DNA from: Caprella mutica
Lineage: Eukaryota; Arthropoda; Malacostraca; Amphipoda; Caprellidae
Direction of reading: 5' to 3'
DNA: 64,000 nucleotides
NCBI GenBank assembly: GCA_947561585.1
Contig: CANNZV010001048.1
Span: forward strand, 1 to 64,000
The notes beneath the pieces were generated by a model. It was given only the letters and a program-made list of their open reading frames with translations, made no database searches and had not been told where the DNA came from. A program made the translations under genes and the position numbers. Positions 35,801 through 45,269 of the stretch are shown in pieces. Each line of letters begins with the position of its first letter. Positions within the stretch are counted from its first letter, which is position 1.

Positions 35801-37045
35801 ATTATCACATCAACTATAAAAATTCAAAAGTGTTTCACTGATCATCAGTAACAAAATTAAGAGTTTGAAAGTCCATATGTAATGTACAAATACTTTTCGG
35901 AATGTACAAAATATCACTTTTATAAGTGAATCACTGTTGACACAAAAGGTGTTTTTAACGAGCTCTTTGATATGCTGTAATAATAAAATACTTTCTTCCA
36001 AATGAATTTTCTATATTACTGTTACAAAGTACCTGCTGACCAATGTCTAATCTCCCTGTAAGCGAGCTTAGTGCTCATTTTTTCGTAGAATATAAATGGA
36101 TAGCTTCTGTTTTTTTATCCATCTTTTCAGAAATTGCAAGTTGACATTTTTTACATCACTTAAGAATTGTGGCTAATGATATACGTATACATGAACTGAA
36201 ATTTGAATTGAGAGTTTTATTTGCCTATCATTATATAGATATGAAATGAAATAAGTGGAAAATTGAAAAGAATATAGATGAGTAAATATATCTTGCTAAA
36301 CTCAAAGATAAGTACCAACAAAATACATAGATTTATCATACAAAATATTAACTTCACTAATGGGTTAAAAATTGGTAACTAATCAACAAGTATAAAATCA
36401 GTAAAAGAAAAAATGAAATACGCATCTTCGTACATAATTTAGATTAGTTTCATTCCATGTTCTATTTTTTCAGAGAGGTGCCCTAGTAGTGGTCCGTCAT
36501 CACCGCCTGCTCTCACTTCACCTGTCTCAATGTTCTTTACTCCAAGAACCTGGTCTCTCTCAGCAAGTGGTGTGCGGCCACATCTTGCTCTTCCAAGCTT
36601 GCATCCTTTGTCAACGCTGAACCTCTCTCAGTCTAACAGCTCCCAGCTTCACCATCAAGGAGTGTCGTTATCAGCAGCGGCAGCTGCTGCTATAAGACAA
36701 CGGATAGTTAGACCATCACACAGACCAGCGCATTGCCCAGCTTGTGGCAGATACTTCACTTTTGGCCACAATATGAAAGCCCATTTAAAAAGGTGCCCCA
36801 AAAACGCAAACCGAGTTATAACTTCTGGCAGCACCTCATCAACCACGACACTCTCTCCAACCCTTAGTTCTGTGCTGAAGGCATCCCCACCTTCGAGAAT
36901 AAGGTCACCCCCTACTCTTTTGAGATCACCAAATCTGAGAATGCCTTCACCACCATCGCTCTCCATCCTTAGTTCTCTCACCAGACCCTTTGATCCGATA
37001 AGATCGCCTTCGAACTCTCCTTCTCCAACTTCAACTAACGATTGA
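20479..37045 (+). CDS. BTB/POZ zinc-finger transcription factor with four alternative 3' exons
   Basis: The transcription unit joins common exons 20479-20829, 20932-21153, 21243-21993 and 24192-24263 (1396 nt) to one of four last exons. Isoform lengths are A 534, B 722, C 724 and D 655 residues. The BTB domain (about residues 62-174) would dimerise or oligomerise the protein and recruit partners. The basic KRRKR stretch (282-286) fits nuclear import, and the C-terminal fingers would choose DNA targets. All four last exons enter in phase 1, so swapping them keeps the frame. Drosophila broad, lola and fruitless are built the same way. The BTB has CLRWNN, VDVTL, KAHK and LSACS, which is diagnostic of this class but not of one gene; the fingers do not match those of fru or lola that I know. 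The orthologue is left unnamed. Confidence 0.9.
20932..21153 (+). CDS. BTB gene common exon 2 (second half of BTB)
   Basis: The acceptor is tttgcag|act and the donor cct|gtgagt; both are phase 0. It encodes residues 118-191, including [18 protein letters not shown] and [11 protein letters not shown], the typical C-terminal BTB helices. A Ser/Thr-rich linker follows. Confidence 0.93.
21243..21993 (+). CDS. BTB gene common exon 3 (linker with nuclear localisation signal)
   Basis: The acceptor is ttcttttcag|tca, phase 0. The exon is open for 250 codons and leaves in phase 1 at tctg|gtaagt. It encodes residues 192-441, a disordered Pro/Ser-rich linker. It holds the basic stretch KRRKR (282-286), VLKEE, which fits a SUMO acceptor consensus, and an AVNLS that loosely resembles a CtBP-binding motif. 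An acidic/His/Pro-rich tail follows. There are no fingers. Short ORFs in other frames and on the opposite strand are shadows. Confidence 0.92.
21994..23683 (+). other. BTB gene intron 3, unique part
   Basis: AT-rich intron. At about 22215-22345 there are three to four imperfect copies of a 36-40-bp unit with gtgtagagctgtgtgtgaag and cctttaaccc. Nothing else is recognised up to the splice-acceptor minisatellite. Confidence 0.7.
23684..24191 (+). repeat. 30-bp minisatellite of repeated splice acceptor, 17 copies
   Basis: The sequence tctcccgtacag occurs 17 times. The unit is 30 bp, cattatctcatctcccgtac followed by agttcctcac, with one 29-bp unit near 24111. Each unit has a pyrimidine-rich tract ending in CAG and followed by TT. 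The last copy is the acceptor of the 72-nt exon, tctcccgtacag|ttgctcac, and the unit start ttcctcac resembles the exon start ttgctcac. The array therefore repeats the exon's own intron/exon boundary. A long minus-strand ORF through it is spurious. Confidence 0.92.
24192..24263 (+). CDS. BTB gene exon 4, 72-nt symmetric exon
   Basis: The acceptor is the last copy of the minisatellite (cccgtacag|ttgctcac) and the donor is ctcaag|gtaagaat. Entering and leaving in phase 1, it adds 24 residues, Ser/Thr/His-rich ([12 protein letters not shown]...), without a stop. Being a multiple of three and phase-symmetric, it could be skipped without breaking the frame. It has no known domain. Its existence is inferred from phase and splice signals. 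Confidence 0.7.
24264..25291 (+). other. BTB gene intron 4 up to alternative exon A
   Basis: AT-rich intron from gtaagaat to ttcttttgcag. No repeat or extra exon is recognised. Confidence 0.6.
25292..25500 (+). CDS. BTB gene alternative last exon A, two C2H2 fingers
   Basis: The acceptor is tttcttttgcag|ttgaatg, entering in phase 1. The exon adds 69 residues and ends at TGA 25498-25500. It is almost entirely zinc finger. Finger 1 is C-P-L-C, twelve residues, H, four residues, H (ending ARRH). Finger 2 is C-S-F-C, twelve residues, H, four residues, H (ending KKRH). The tail after finger 2 is only 10-12 residues. It gives the shortest isoform (534 aa). Confidence 0.9.
25738..25743 (+). terminator. 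Poly(A) signal candidate for exon A
   Basis: AATAAA lies 238 bases after the exon A stop, a normal 3' UTR length. It fits exon A being a true terminal exon. Confidence 0.6.
25744..27352 (+). other. Intronic stretch between exons A and B
   Basis: No further finger exon is seen; no C-x2-C...H pattern turns up in the open frames. The AT-rich sequence ends in the pyrimidine-rich acceptor ttctgctttcag. Confidence 0.5.
27353..28125 (+). CDS. BTB gene alternative last exon B, two C2H2 fingers
   Basis: The acceptor is ttctgctttcag|gtgtcc, entering in phase 1. The exon adds 257 residues and ends at TAA 28123-28125. Finger 1 is C-P-I-C, twelve residues, H-LET-H. Finger 2 is C-L-I-C, twelve residues, H-LSNV-H. 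A long tail rich in Ser, Pro and Ala follows, with the run [14 protein letters not shown], and ends [10 protein letters not shown]. The frame extends upstream of the first Met, as expected for a spliced exon. The isoform has 722 residues. Confidence 0.92.
28409..28414 (+). terminator. Poly(A) signal candidate for exon B
   Basis: The first AATAAA after the exon B stop is 284 bases downstream. Another lies at 29232-29237, so alternative 3' ends are possible. Confidence 0.45.
28415..30178 (+). other. Intronic stretch between exons B and C
   Basis: Possible 3' UTR of exon B, then AT-rich intron. Nothing else is recognised. Confidence 0.5.
30179..30957 (+). CDS. BTB gene alternative last exon C, one C2HC finger
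   Basis: The acceptor is cgttccttttccag|att, entering in phase 1, with 259 residues to TGA 30955-30957. A single finger, C-P-S-C, twelve residues, H-LKK-C, has Cys as the fourth ligand. It is preceded by RRPAV and contains [10 protein letters not shown]. The tail has an Ala-rich helix and is His/Pro/Asn-rich. It includes a stretch with about eight R-E pairs (SREQ, PREQ, LREP) between 30715 and 30905. The stop is TGA followed by C, and the frame stays open beyond it (next entry). The isoform has 724 residues, or 848 with readthrough. Confidence 0.9.
30958..31329 (+). CDS. Possible readthrough extension of exon C
   Basis: After TGA-CTG-A the same frame stays open for 123 codons and ends at TGA 31327-31329. 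This is unlikely by chance in DNA this AT-rich. The composition (Ser, Asn, Thr, Pro) resembles the tail before the stop, and it ends with a basic run, [20 protein letters not shown] followed by C is the leakiest stop context in Drosophila readthrough genes. Alternatives are a sequencing error, a recent nonsense mutation that shortened the protein, or a small spliced intron. Confidence 0.5.
   Translation: MNQFHRVDNGISCFPPPRDITDSPNQVCKFTNDGTTSNSSSIFLHANLRAHPTEVNSNTCEFNSSNNMEGRGSAISTSNDVLDSTSKVFPQESFDSVIYDKSSQSSRRPYTLAARKWFPGSKK
31330..36473 (+). other. 3' UTR of exon C and intron before exon D
   Basis: No further finger exon is recognised in 5.1 kb. AATAAA motifs lie at 33202-33207 and about 33289. 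There is one short inverted-repeat element (33292-33378). A 68-codon ORF at 32139-32345 has no domain. Confidence 0.5.
33292..33378. mobile_element. Small hairpin element, 87 bp
   Basis: The left arm aaaaccagcactattct pairs with the right arm agaataggaacagtgctggttt, with a 6-base bulge. The loop is about 47 bases and AT-rich. It is likely a small non-autonomous element or its remnant; a structural RNA role cannot be excluded. Confidence 0.55.
36474..37045 (+). CDS. BTB gene alternative last exon D, one C2HC finger
   Basis: The acceptor is ttctattttttcag|agagg, entering in phase 1, with 190 residues to TGA 37043-37045. The finger is C-P-A-C, twelve residues, H-LKR-C, preceded by SHRPAH and containing [10 protein letters not shown]. 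It is clearly related to the finger in exon C. A Ser/Pro-rich head and an Ala-run (SAAAAAAAI) lie before the finger. The tail has repeated Pro-Ser motifs ([19 protein letters not shown]). The isoform has 655 residues. Opposite-strand ORFs here are shadows. Confidence 0.92.
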
Positions 37046-37438
37046 AGTTTCGCAGAGGTGCACTCTTCAACAGCTATAGATTTGGTCAGACATTGGAAAA
37101 ATGTACCAGTTAGTTGGTTACCAAGTGAATACAATACCGACATATAAGCTCAAATCATAGATAACAACTTTAATGAAGGTGCAAGAATTAACTGCAGGAC
37201 TGACATTGTTATAAACACCCTTTCTTAAGATTTCTATTTTTTGTACTGCCTCTTCGAAAGATTTGTAATCTCGAGATGTGCCATATATGTTAAGTGAATA
37301 ATTAGCATTACTCATATCATGTTATTAATATTCTAGCATTAGTTTTATAGGAACAACTGTACGTGCCAATCAATATATGCTTAGGAATTATGGGATTAAT
37401 GGAACATTCAATTGTTGTATATTATAGATTGACATCCT

Positions 37439-37546
37439 AATAAATTTCTTTAATAATTTTTATACATGATAAAAGATGTTGTTATTGATGGCTTTGTTAT
37501 ATTTAGTATATATGAATATTTTAACTGTCCATACCATGACAATAAA
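37439..37546 (+). terminator. Poly(A) signal candidates for exon D
   Basis: AATAAA lies at 37439-37444 and 37541-37546, about 390 and 500 bases after the stop. Either could end the longest transcript. Confidence 0.45.
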
Positions 37547-39687
37547 GTATCTGAAGAGGATATAATGAAAATAGATAGTTTGGTGCTGTGGTCACTCTAC
37601 GAGTGATCCTAAAGGTAATTATCGAAACTAGTCTCCACCATGACAAATTAGTTAAGAAGATTGTAGTGCGCAAATTAGTTGAGTAGAGTAGCAAAATATA
37701 TATATTTATTTATACTATCCACTCATGTGAAAGTCATTTCTACTTCTCTACATTTAGTTACCTACTTGAGCTTAATTGTTCATTACTGAATATTATTTCG
37801 ATTCTACTCAGCGGTGTTGTGAATTCTTTCTTTTAAGTACGTAGTATTGCTTCTTTAGTAATTTATTGATGTTTAGTTCGCAGATAGAATAACTAAATTA
37901 GTGAAATTAGCACAAGACGCTAATTCTATTTTATGGGATAGATATGTCATTATGGATGTGCTTCAATGATGCAGGTAATAAAAAGACAAATAGAATGAAT
38001 GCTACTATATACATCTAGGTATATATTATGTTACTACTTATAGACTCTTGCACTACGTCATCAAAAGCTCAAAAAAATATTTCAATAAGATGCATTTTTT
38101 AGTTTCTTTTTAGATTTGATAATTGGGTGGTCATTGACTTTTTCTTACAACTTGAGAGGAGAGTAGCTACCTCTTACAGGAGCAGAATGTTGTTATACTT
38201 CTCTACGAACTCTATTATATATTTCTTTAGATTTAAGTCTCTACTAATGGTATAGGATATTGTTGCTTTGTTGGTTACTAATTTATCAAGTTTAAGATTT
38301 CTTACTTTATTTTCAAATGAACTCAAGTGAATAAATTCGACCACAGGACGTCCTCTAACATACTTCCTCTGTCTTCCTCTTCTGTTAAAGTTCTATTTTC
38401 TATTATTTCTATCATTCCTTGGTTTGAAATATTCAGTGATAATTTAATTATGATTTTCCTTATTTACTTTGTTTTTACATTCCAGTTTAGTTCAACATTT
38501 CTTAATTTTAATTTCAGTTAATTATGTGATTTTTATTTTACCATTCCATTTTGTTTATTTTATGATTCCTATAAGTTTATTTCTTTAATATCAACCTACA
38601 TAGAAAATTGGTGCTCATAAATAATATTTTTAAGTTATTATTTCATACAAACGCCTGACATGTATTGTAATACTCTCTTTAATACTCATAATTAATGGAA
38701 GAATCTCCCCAGAAAATTAAAGTACATAATATAGTTACATCTGTAGTTTCTATTATTATTATATAGTTTTGTTTATGTTTGCTCAAGGAATTTTTATTGT
38801 TTTTACTTATTATTATTATTTTTTGTTAATTAAGTTCGAACTGTTGAGTATTTTATTAAGTTATAATAACACTTTCTGAACACACCAGCCATGTCTAAAG
38901 TCGACTAGAAATGCATCTCAAATTATTTTAAAACTTGAAGAGGATAGAATAAGAGTTCTTTTGAATATACATATATATATATATTTATGATTTACTTGAT
39001 TTAACCCAACTATTCCCCAATGATGATTTCAATTGTACTACATCAACAATGAAAGTCTAAGTGTGTTACACCAGCAGAAAACTTAAGAGAATATCATGGA
39101 TGGCTAATTGTTACTTACTTACTGAGTAAATAAAAACATTGGTTATTTCAACGAGATAAATAAAATAGCAAATATGAGAAGAAGAATGCAACAAAACATC
39201 GAGCGAAATAAATGTAGTGGTGAGGCCTATTTCTCTTTTAAGACTTATTAAAGAGATTCAAAACTCACCCGCAAGGAAATGAAAGTATGGGTTATTCAAG
39301 CTATATGTTCTGATACAAACGAAATCTATTTCGAGTCTGTTGAAAACTTGAAACCAGAGGTTCTTACAATCAAGAACTTCAAAATGAGTAACCAGCACTT
39401 GTAAACTAAATGGCTAATAAACCTAAAAGTTAACTTTCGCCAAAAGTGTAAACCAATTCAGAACATTATATTAGTTATTATGGAATAATAGTAAATTTGT
39501 AATGCAGAAAAAACTGTTAACTACAAAAAAATTGTTAACTTAGTCTCTTTGTAGCGATCAAAACAGGAGTATTTTTGAAATACAAACCAACCAGGGCTTT
39601 TAAATACAACTTTCTCTCCAAATATTTCATCTGTAGCTATATCAGAAACTAAAAACTAAGTTTGAGGAAGACTTAGCGGTGTCTTAA
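37547..39687. other. Intergenic stretch, no recognised gene
   Basis: AT-rich sequence with short TA runs (about 38965-38985). ORFs of 60-64 codons lack domain or composition support. Confidence 0.5.
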
Positions 39688-40200
39688 AGGGGCAGTTCAG
39701 TCATTTTTCGTTTTAACAATTTTAATGTCAAACTATTGCTAAGTAAGAATAAAGTATTCGTGTAGAACTACAATGTTTAATATAATCTAATAAAGGAAAT
39801 ATATCATTTTATATATAATTAATTTCTTACCAAATGCTAACGGTAGATGGCGCCACAATCAGTAGAGCAATCTTGTAAACAAACCAACTGAGATAAGTTT
39901 CCGTCTAGATTCTAGCTCAAGTGAAGAGAAGGCTCTATTTTTAAAACTCTGCCTTCTTGTCTTGACTGTTTTCATCATTTTGACGCAAACAAAGGTTGAT
40001 TACTTCATACCTAAATTAATATGAAAACGAATAAGCAACTAATTAGTGTAAATGCTTCCGCTAGGTGTCGCTAATTTAATTAAATACTTTTTATATGAAC
40101 ATTTTAAAAATAAACGAGCATTCAAATATTACATAATTAAATATTCCTAATCGATTAAAAACAAATCTGGCGATTGTTTGATTATGACTTTACTATCCCT
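39688..40200. mobile_element. piggyBac-like MITE, 513 bp, TTAA target sites
   Basis: The left end aggggcagttcagtcat and the right end atgactttactatccct are inverted copies with three mismatches. Each is directly flanked by TTAA (39684-39687 and 40201-40204). TTAA target choice is the hallmark of the piggyBac superfamily. There is no transposase, so the copy is non-autonomous. Confidence 0.75.
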
Positions 40201-40640
40201 TTAAGTCAAATTGTCCTAGCTTCACAATATCTTTTCCATTACTTCTCACTTGTGATTATAAATAATGTTGAGCAGATGATTCATTTCAAGCTAAATGTAT
40301 CTGTTCTTTATATTAATCTAATTAGATTTTGGATTTGTATTTGGATAGGCAGCTACCACGGGTGCTCAAAAACAGTTCTAGGAAAAATATTAACTACACA
40401 ATTAAAAATGATTTCATAAAGGACAATAATAGAAAAAGTTGAAATTATGAATACTAAAATATGTAGTGTATTTATTAAAAGTGGATAACATCATTACCCA
40501 TTGTAAAATAAAACGAAACATTAGTAATTTGGACATGTTTTGACATTTAGCTATTTAACTTGAGATTTGAGCGGAATGTTCGGTCTGAGGTAAGTAAAAT
40601 ATAACTTATGAATAATAATTATAGGGGGCGTGCCGCCAAC

Positions 40641-40723
40641 CGAACCCCCCTGCCAGGTCATTAAACAATCATGAAGTGTACAGTACAACAAACTACATAA
40701 CGGCCATTTATGTTGAGAGGTCA
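40641..40723. repeat. Dispersed repeat, copy 1 of 3
   Basis: Shared block: cattaaacaatcatgaagtg then tacagtacaacaaacta, followed by ggccatttatgttgaga. Copies also lie at 44709-44764 and 57701-57770. All three sit in or beside element-rich DNA, so this is part of an unidentified mobile element. Confidence 0.75.
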
Positions 40724-40892
40724 TTTATAATTCTGAGAACGAAATTTCCGAGACTGAAATTTTCAGAACGAATATGTCGAGACCGAAATTTCCGGCCACC
40801 CGCAAGACAAGAAGAGGAGAGCAACTTCACCTAGATCGCTATCGCTGCTACCTAAAAATTGTATTATCAAATTGATAACTTTATTCTTAGTG

Positions 40893-42125
40893 TACGGTTA
40901 CTATGGATGCGTATTCGGGCGATTTTTCGCACTGACGACTTTTGATGAAAATCAAACTCATACTTTCCAATGAGAGTGGTTACAGAGGCAGCGATTTAGT
41001 CGTCAGAATACGTACGAAGCCGTCAGAACAGCTTCAGCATTCACACAAGTTTGATTTTTTCACGCGACTAGTGACAGATTCGGTCATTTTGTGTTTAATT
41101 CTCTTACTTCCGATTGCTATAACTGTTTACCCATGCGTTTTTGAAATATATAATTAGATCTATCAGGAATAATACAGATATGATTTTATTATTTATAATA
41201 TATATTTTTTATACAGTGTGTCCAGAAAAAAATGTATCCACTGCCTTGAATCTGCATTATTCATCATTTCACGAAAATTTGCATAATATATTGGTACCAT
41301 AGATACGTAGATTAGTATTAATGAATTATAAATAGTACTTATAAGCGTGCACGGACATCTCTTCCACTGACATTTCGTCCAACGGACATTTCGTCCAACG
41401 AACATGTCCACGGACAATTCGTCCACGAAATGCCTTATTTTGTATAATACCTAATTATAATGTGTACATATTGTTTATATACTATTTATATATATTCTAC
41501 AATATAAAACTAGAAAACACACTTTTTTGATGGTAATTAGAAATTTATGGTCTTTGCCTTAATTCTTATTGCAATCTTCTTCTCCTGCTCCTGCTGGCCG
41601 GAAACAAGAAACTAATAAAACTGAATACTTTATTTAATGAAATGCAGGCAGGCCTCGCTTTTATTGTAACCTAGTCTTATAAAATCGTTAATAATAGCGA
41701 GGTATGTCTCGAAATTATTATAGTACAAACTTAAACATTGAAAATGGAGACTTTCTTTCTATATTCACAATAACTACAATTTTTGCGGTGTATTTTCACA
41801 ATAACTACCATATAAACATCAATATTAGTACTCAGATTAGCTAATATTCTCCTTATTTTTCTAATTAGGTACTTCAGAAATTTTGTGCAGTGAAAATAAT
41901 AATAAAGTTAGCGTCGAGTCTAATATTTCAGAGGCACACAGGTAGATTTTTAATTCCTCCCCAATTGTACCTCAAATAAACATTGTTTAGACCCCAATAT
42001 TAATTGGGCAGAAACATACTCAAGATCAGAAATCGCGTACAGTGTAACAACGCCGCACTGACGATCAGTTCTGACGATATCGTCAGTATGAAAAATCGCT
42101 AGAATACGCATCCATAGTAACCGTA
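40893..42125. mobile_element. TIR element, 1.23 kb (first of a back-to-back pair)
   Basis: The left end tacggttactatggatgcgt and the right end acgcatccatagtaaccgta are perfect inverted repeats. Homology continues inward in part (gattttt and gaaaaatcg, plus tcgtcag motifs). The left arm (about 40893-41160) is also the inverted homologue of 43560-43820. An internal block at 41345-41425 repeats ggacatttcgtccaac. No transposase ORF is seen. Confidence 0.75.
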
Positions 42126-42134
42126 CCCTTATAG

Positions 42135-43820
42135 TACGGTTACTATGGATTTTTCGGTGTGAAAAGTTCACCGTACTTAATTCTCGCATTCAATTCACCG
42201 CCGAAAAGTTAACAGCACTCAATTCACCGAATGGAAAGTTCACCGCATGGAAGGTTCACCGCATGGAAGGTTCACCGAAACTTAATTCTCGCAAAACAAA
42301 TTCGTTCAAAATATAACAGTGATACAGCAAACTTATAATTGAATAAATAGACACGAAATAGACATTAATCACTTGAAAAATACATGCTTGTTTAAGATGT
42401 AGTTACACATCTCATTGAATATTTATAAAGCTTTTCTAATAAAAAAAAAATATATATATATATAGGAACAGGAATATTGAATTAATATTACTGGATATAT
42501 GAAATAATATAAATTAGATTATGATTGTTGTCTCGACATTAATTTCTCTGAGGTTTGGTTACATTTAATCAATATGTAATTTGGTTATATTTAATCAATA
42601 TGTAATTTGGTTATATTTAATCAATCAAGCTATAAGCTACTAACTCAAAAATTAGGAGATGTCATAATTAAACAACTATATTCCCAGGCATGTAACGTAT
42701 ATGTAGCTACAAAAAAAAACATTATCGACATAGAAATTTAACAGTGCAATGTTTACATTATAGCACAACATGTATGAAACCATAAATAATGTTTAAAAGA
42801 AGTCTCATCTACATGTTAAACATTAGTTTATGGGAACTATACATGTTACACTTAAGAGCTCTAAAAAAATTCATTTTTCGAATTTGGAAGATTATTACAA
42901 ATTTCAGTAGTCATTTTATTTCCACATATACTAATAAATTGAATACAGGAGAAATGTTTTAGACATAAACGTACAAAGTTTTTGAATACGTTCTCAATCA
43001 ATTACAATACATGCATACAGTGGTCGAACCTTTTCTCAACCTTGATTCAAAGAAATAGCAACACACATTACCTAAATTGAAATTTACCACGCGGTGAATT
43101 TTTATATAACTATAATGGTGCGTTCCCGCGCTGAAGAACTCGAAGGACGTGCCCCAGTTTTACGAGAACCAACCGTTCCCGTGAAGAAGAACGTTCGTCA
43201 CGGTTCGTGGAACTCGATGACTCGGTAGACAGTACGTCGAGCTGTCCTTCGTTACGTCACAACCGTAAAATAACTAACGAAAAAGGCGGGAGAAACACCT
43301 GTTCTTGTTGGTAAATTAATAAAATTGATAATTGACATAATATTACATGTTTGGAGATTAATTGATAATTAATTAAACGGTTTAAACCCACCAAACCAAA
43401 TTAGTGATGATCGTAACTTGAAGGAACATTCGAGTTTTTCAGCACGGGAACGCTCCATAAGGATATTCAAAATCATTGTAAAAAAATTGTACAACGTAAC
43501 AGTCACTAACAACCAATTCAAGTCTTTATATAAACAAACATATACTATATATTATTAAATAGTATCTGTATTATTCCTGATAATATCTAATAATATATTT
43601 CCAAAACGCATGGGTAAACAGGAACAGTAATCGAAAATAAGAGAATTAAACACAAAAATTACCGAATTTGTAGCTAGTCTCATGAAAAAATCAAACTCAT
43701 TGACTTTTTTCATGCCACTGTAACCACTCCCATTGGGAAGTATGAGTTGTATTTTCATCCTATTTCATTAGAAGTGGTCAGTGAAAAAAATACTTGAATA
43801 CGCATCCATAGTAACAATAC
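42135..43820. mobile_element. TIR element, 1.69 kb (second of the pair)
   Basis: It starts tacggttactatgga nine bases after the first element ends, and finishes in catccatagtaac. The right arm, reversed, matches the left arm of the first element over about 260 bases (for example aaacgcatgggtaaac against gtttacccatgcgttt). Near the left end the motif gttcaccgcatggaag recurs about four times (42195-42285). A separate element (43116-43457) is inserted inside. It is non-coding. Confidence 0.7.
43116..43457. mobile_element. Nested TIR element, 342 bp, TAA target duplication
   Basis: The left end tggtgcgttcccgcgctgaa and the right end, reversed, tggagcgttcccgtgctgaa match over about 30 bp. TAA lies directly outside both ends (43113-43115 and 43458-43460). 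A TAA/TTA duplication suggests a PIF/Harbinger (Tourist-like) MITE; this is inference from the flanks. It is noticeably more GC-rich than its surroundings. Confidence 0.7.
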
Positions 43821-43948
43821 TCTTATACTGACTTTTTTTTCTCATAAATTTTTTTTCATAATTTCAATCTCTAATTTCTTTTACTCAATAAAACAAGCGA
43901 AATAAACAGCAGATCTTGACAAAACTTATAAATTTAACATAAATCAGG

Positions 43949-44024
43949 GTGCTATAACTGACATCAAAAGGAAAATGAATACAAGGGACCTAGAAGAAAC
44001 AGTTAGAGAGAAAAGTGGCTCTTT
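43949..44024. repeat. Dispersed repeat pair, copy 1
   Basis: gctataactgacatcaaaag ... acaagggacctagaagaaac ... gagagaaaagtggctctttc resembles 46757-46830 at roughly three quarters of positions, in the same orientation. It is of unknown origin, possibly a decayed element. Confidence 0.55.
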
Positions 44025-44708
44025 CTTCTAAATAAATATTCTTGCAATGTCGATTGTCGTTTGACTTTTAGTTATATACCTATTTCTATATTACCATTAA
44101 TTTTGAGAGGACAAATTGGACAAATATTAAGATCTAGGAAAACAAATGGCAAAAGTGTTACGTCACTTCTTCACTCTAGGACCCTAATTTCTAAACAAGC
44201 TTTTCAATTAATATTATATAGTTAGTGTTTGATCATATTCAGTCACTTAAACTAAGTATAAGGCTTAACCGGTTTTCTGAACGTTAAAGAACAAATGAAA
44301 CAATATACAAAATAGATGGTAGCTAAATGCCGTTTCCCATCAAAAGCTATTATTATATATATTTTTTTGACAGTTAAATATTGTTTTAGGTCAAAATTAT
44401 AGGTACTTTATGAATTTTTATGTCCTAGGTTACCTAACTACTTATTCATCTAGGATTTTAGGTAGTTAAGTAGGTAAATAATAAGGTACCCTGATTAATA
44501 AAAATAATAAAAATTAAAAACGGGTAGGAAATAGGAATAAATATCATATCATATAAATAACGGGTGTAGGTCATAAGTCCCCCCCCCCCCCGGTCAAGAG
44601 CCCCTCCGGTCAAGAGCCCCCCTGTTTTTAAATCCTCATTAACCTACATAATTTAATCCTTATTGACACTTTTGTAGTTCACTACTGATTCGACATAAAA
44701 TATATGTC

Positions 44709-44764
44709 CGAACCCCCCTGCCAGGTCATTAAACAATCATGAAGTGTGCAGTACAACAAACTAG
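44709..44764. repeat. Dispersed repeat, copy 2 of 3
   Basis: It matches 40641-40723 from gaacccccctgccaggtcat through caacaaacta. It is located inside the inner element of the 44.6-kb nest, which suggests that it belongs to that element. Confidence 0.7.
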
Positions 44765-44936
44765 CGGATACAACTAACTACATTAGCAACTCTCAGTTAA
44801 TTCAATCTAAGTAGTTCTTCATTTGTTTGACTAGGTAAATAAGGATTAAAAAAACAGGGAGGGGGGGGGGGGGCTCTTGACCGTGCTTCTCAAATAACTT
44901 AACATGATAAATAAAAAAAACTTAGGTATGTTAGTA

Positions 44937-45166
44937 GGGTCACGCAGGTAAATTGCGGTCCTTTAATTTTTAATTGTGGCTTTTCTGAAGAGAGTCTCTA
45001 AAACAATATGAACCAAAATTACATTAAAATGGCATAGCTATCAAAAGAAGAGCAGTGCATTCTTTAATTTATTAATTTAAGTTTTTAACGTGTGTTTTGA
45101 AGCTATGATGTTTCTGTTGTTAGAGTCCGCAGTTTGTTAGTGTGCCGCAATTTACCTGCTTGACCC
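44937..45166. mobile_element. Mariner-like MITE, 230 bp, TA flanks
   Basis: The left end gggtcacgcaggtaaattgc and the right end gcaatttacctgcttgaccc are inverted copies with one mismatch. TA lies on both sides (44935-44936 and 45167-45168). The element is non-coding. TA duplication fits Tc1/mariner. Confidence 0.8.
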
Positions 45167-45269
45167 TATACCCTATAAAATATTGGGTTTAGTCCGTTTA
45201 GAGCCCCCAGGGAGGGGGGCTCATGACCGGGGGGGGGGCTCTTGATCGGAGGGGCTCTTGACCGTACCC

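Larger units (their letters stand above)
44570..45266. mobile_element. Nested inverted-repeat cluster with ggtcaagagcccc units
   Basis: The left side has tandem ggtcaagagcccc units and a run of C. An inner element (44608-44882) has arms ggtcaagagccccc and ctgttttta, against taaaaaaacaggga and ggggctcttgacc. The outer right arm (45195-45266) repeats ggggctcttgacc and ggggggctcatgaccgg. Between the inner element and the outer right arm lies another element (44937-45166). The C/G runs may be miscounted in the assembly. Confidence 0.65.

Noticed and set aside
41193..41426. Minus-strand ORF of 77 codons
   Set aside because: It runs through the ggacatttcgtcc tandem motif inside a transposable element.
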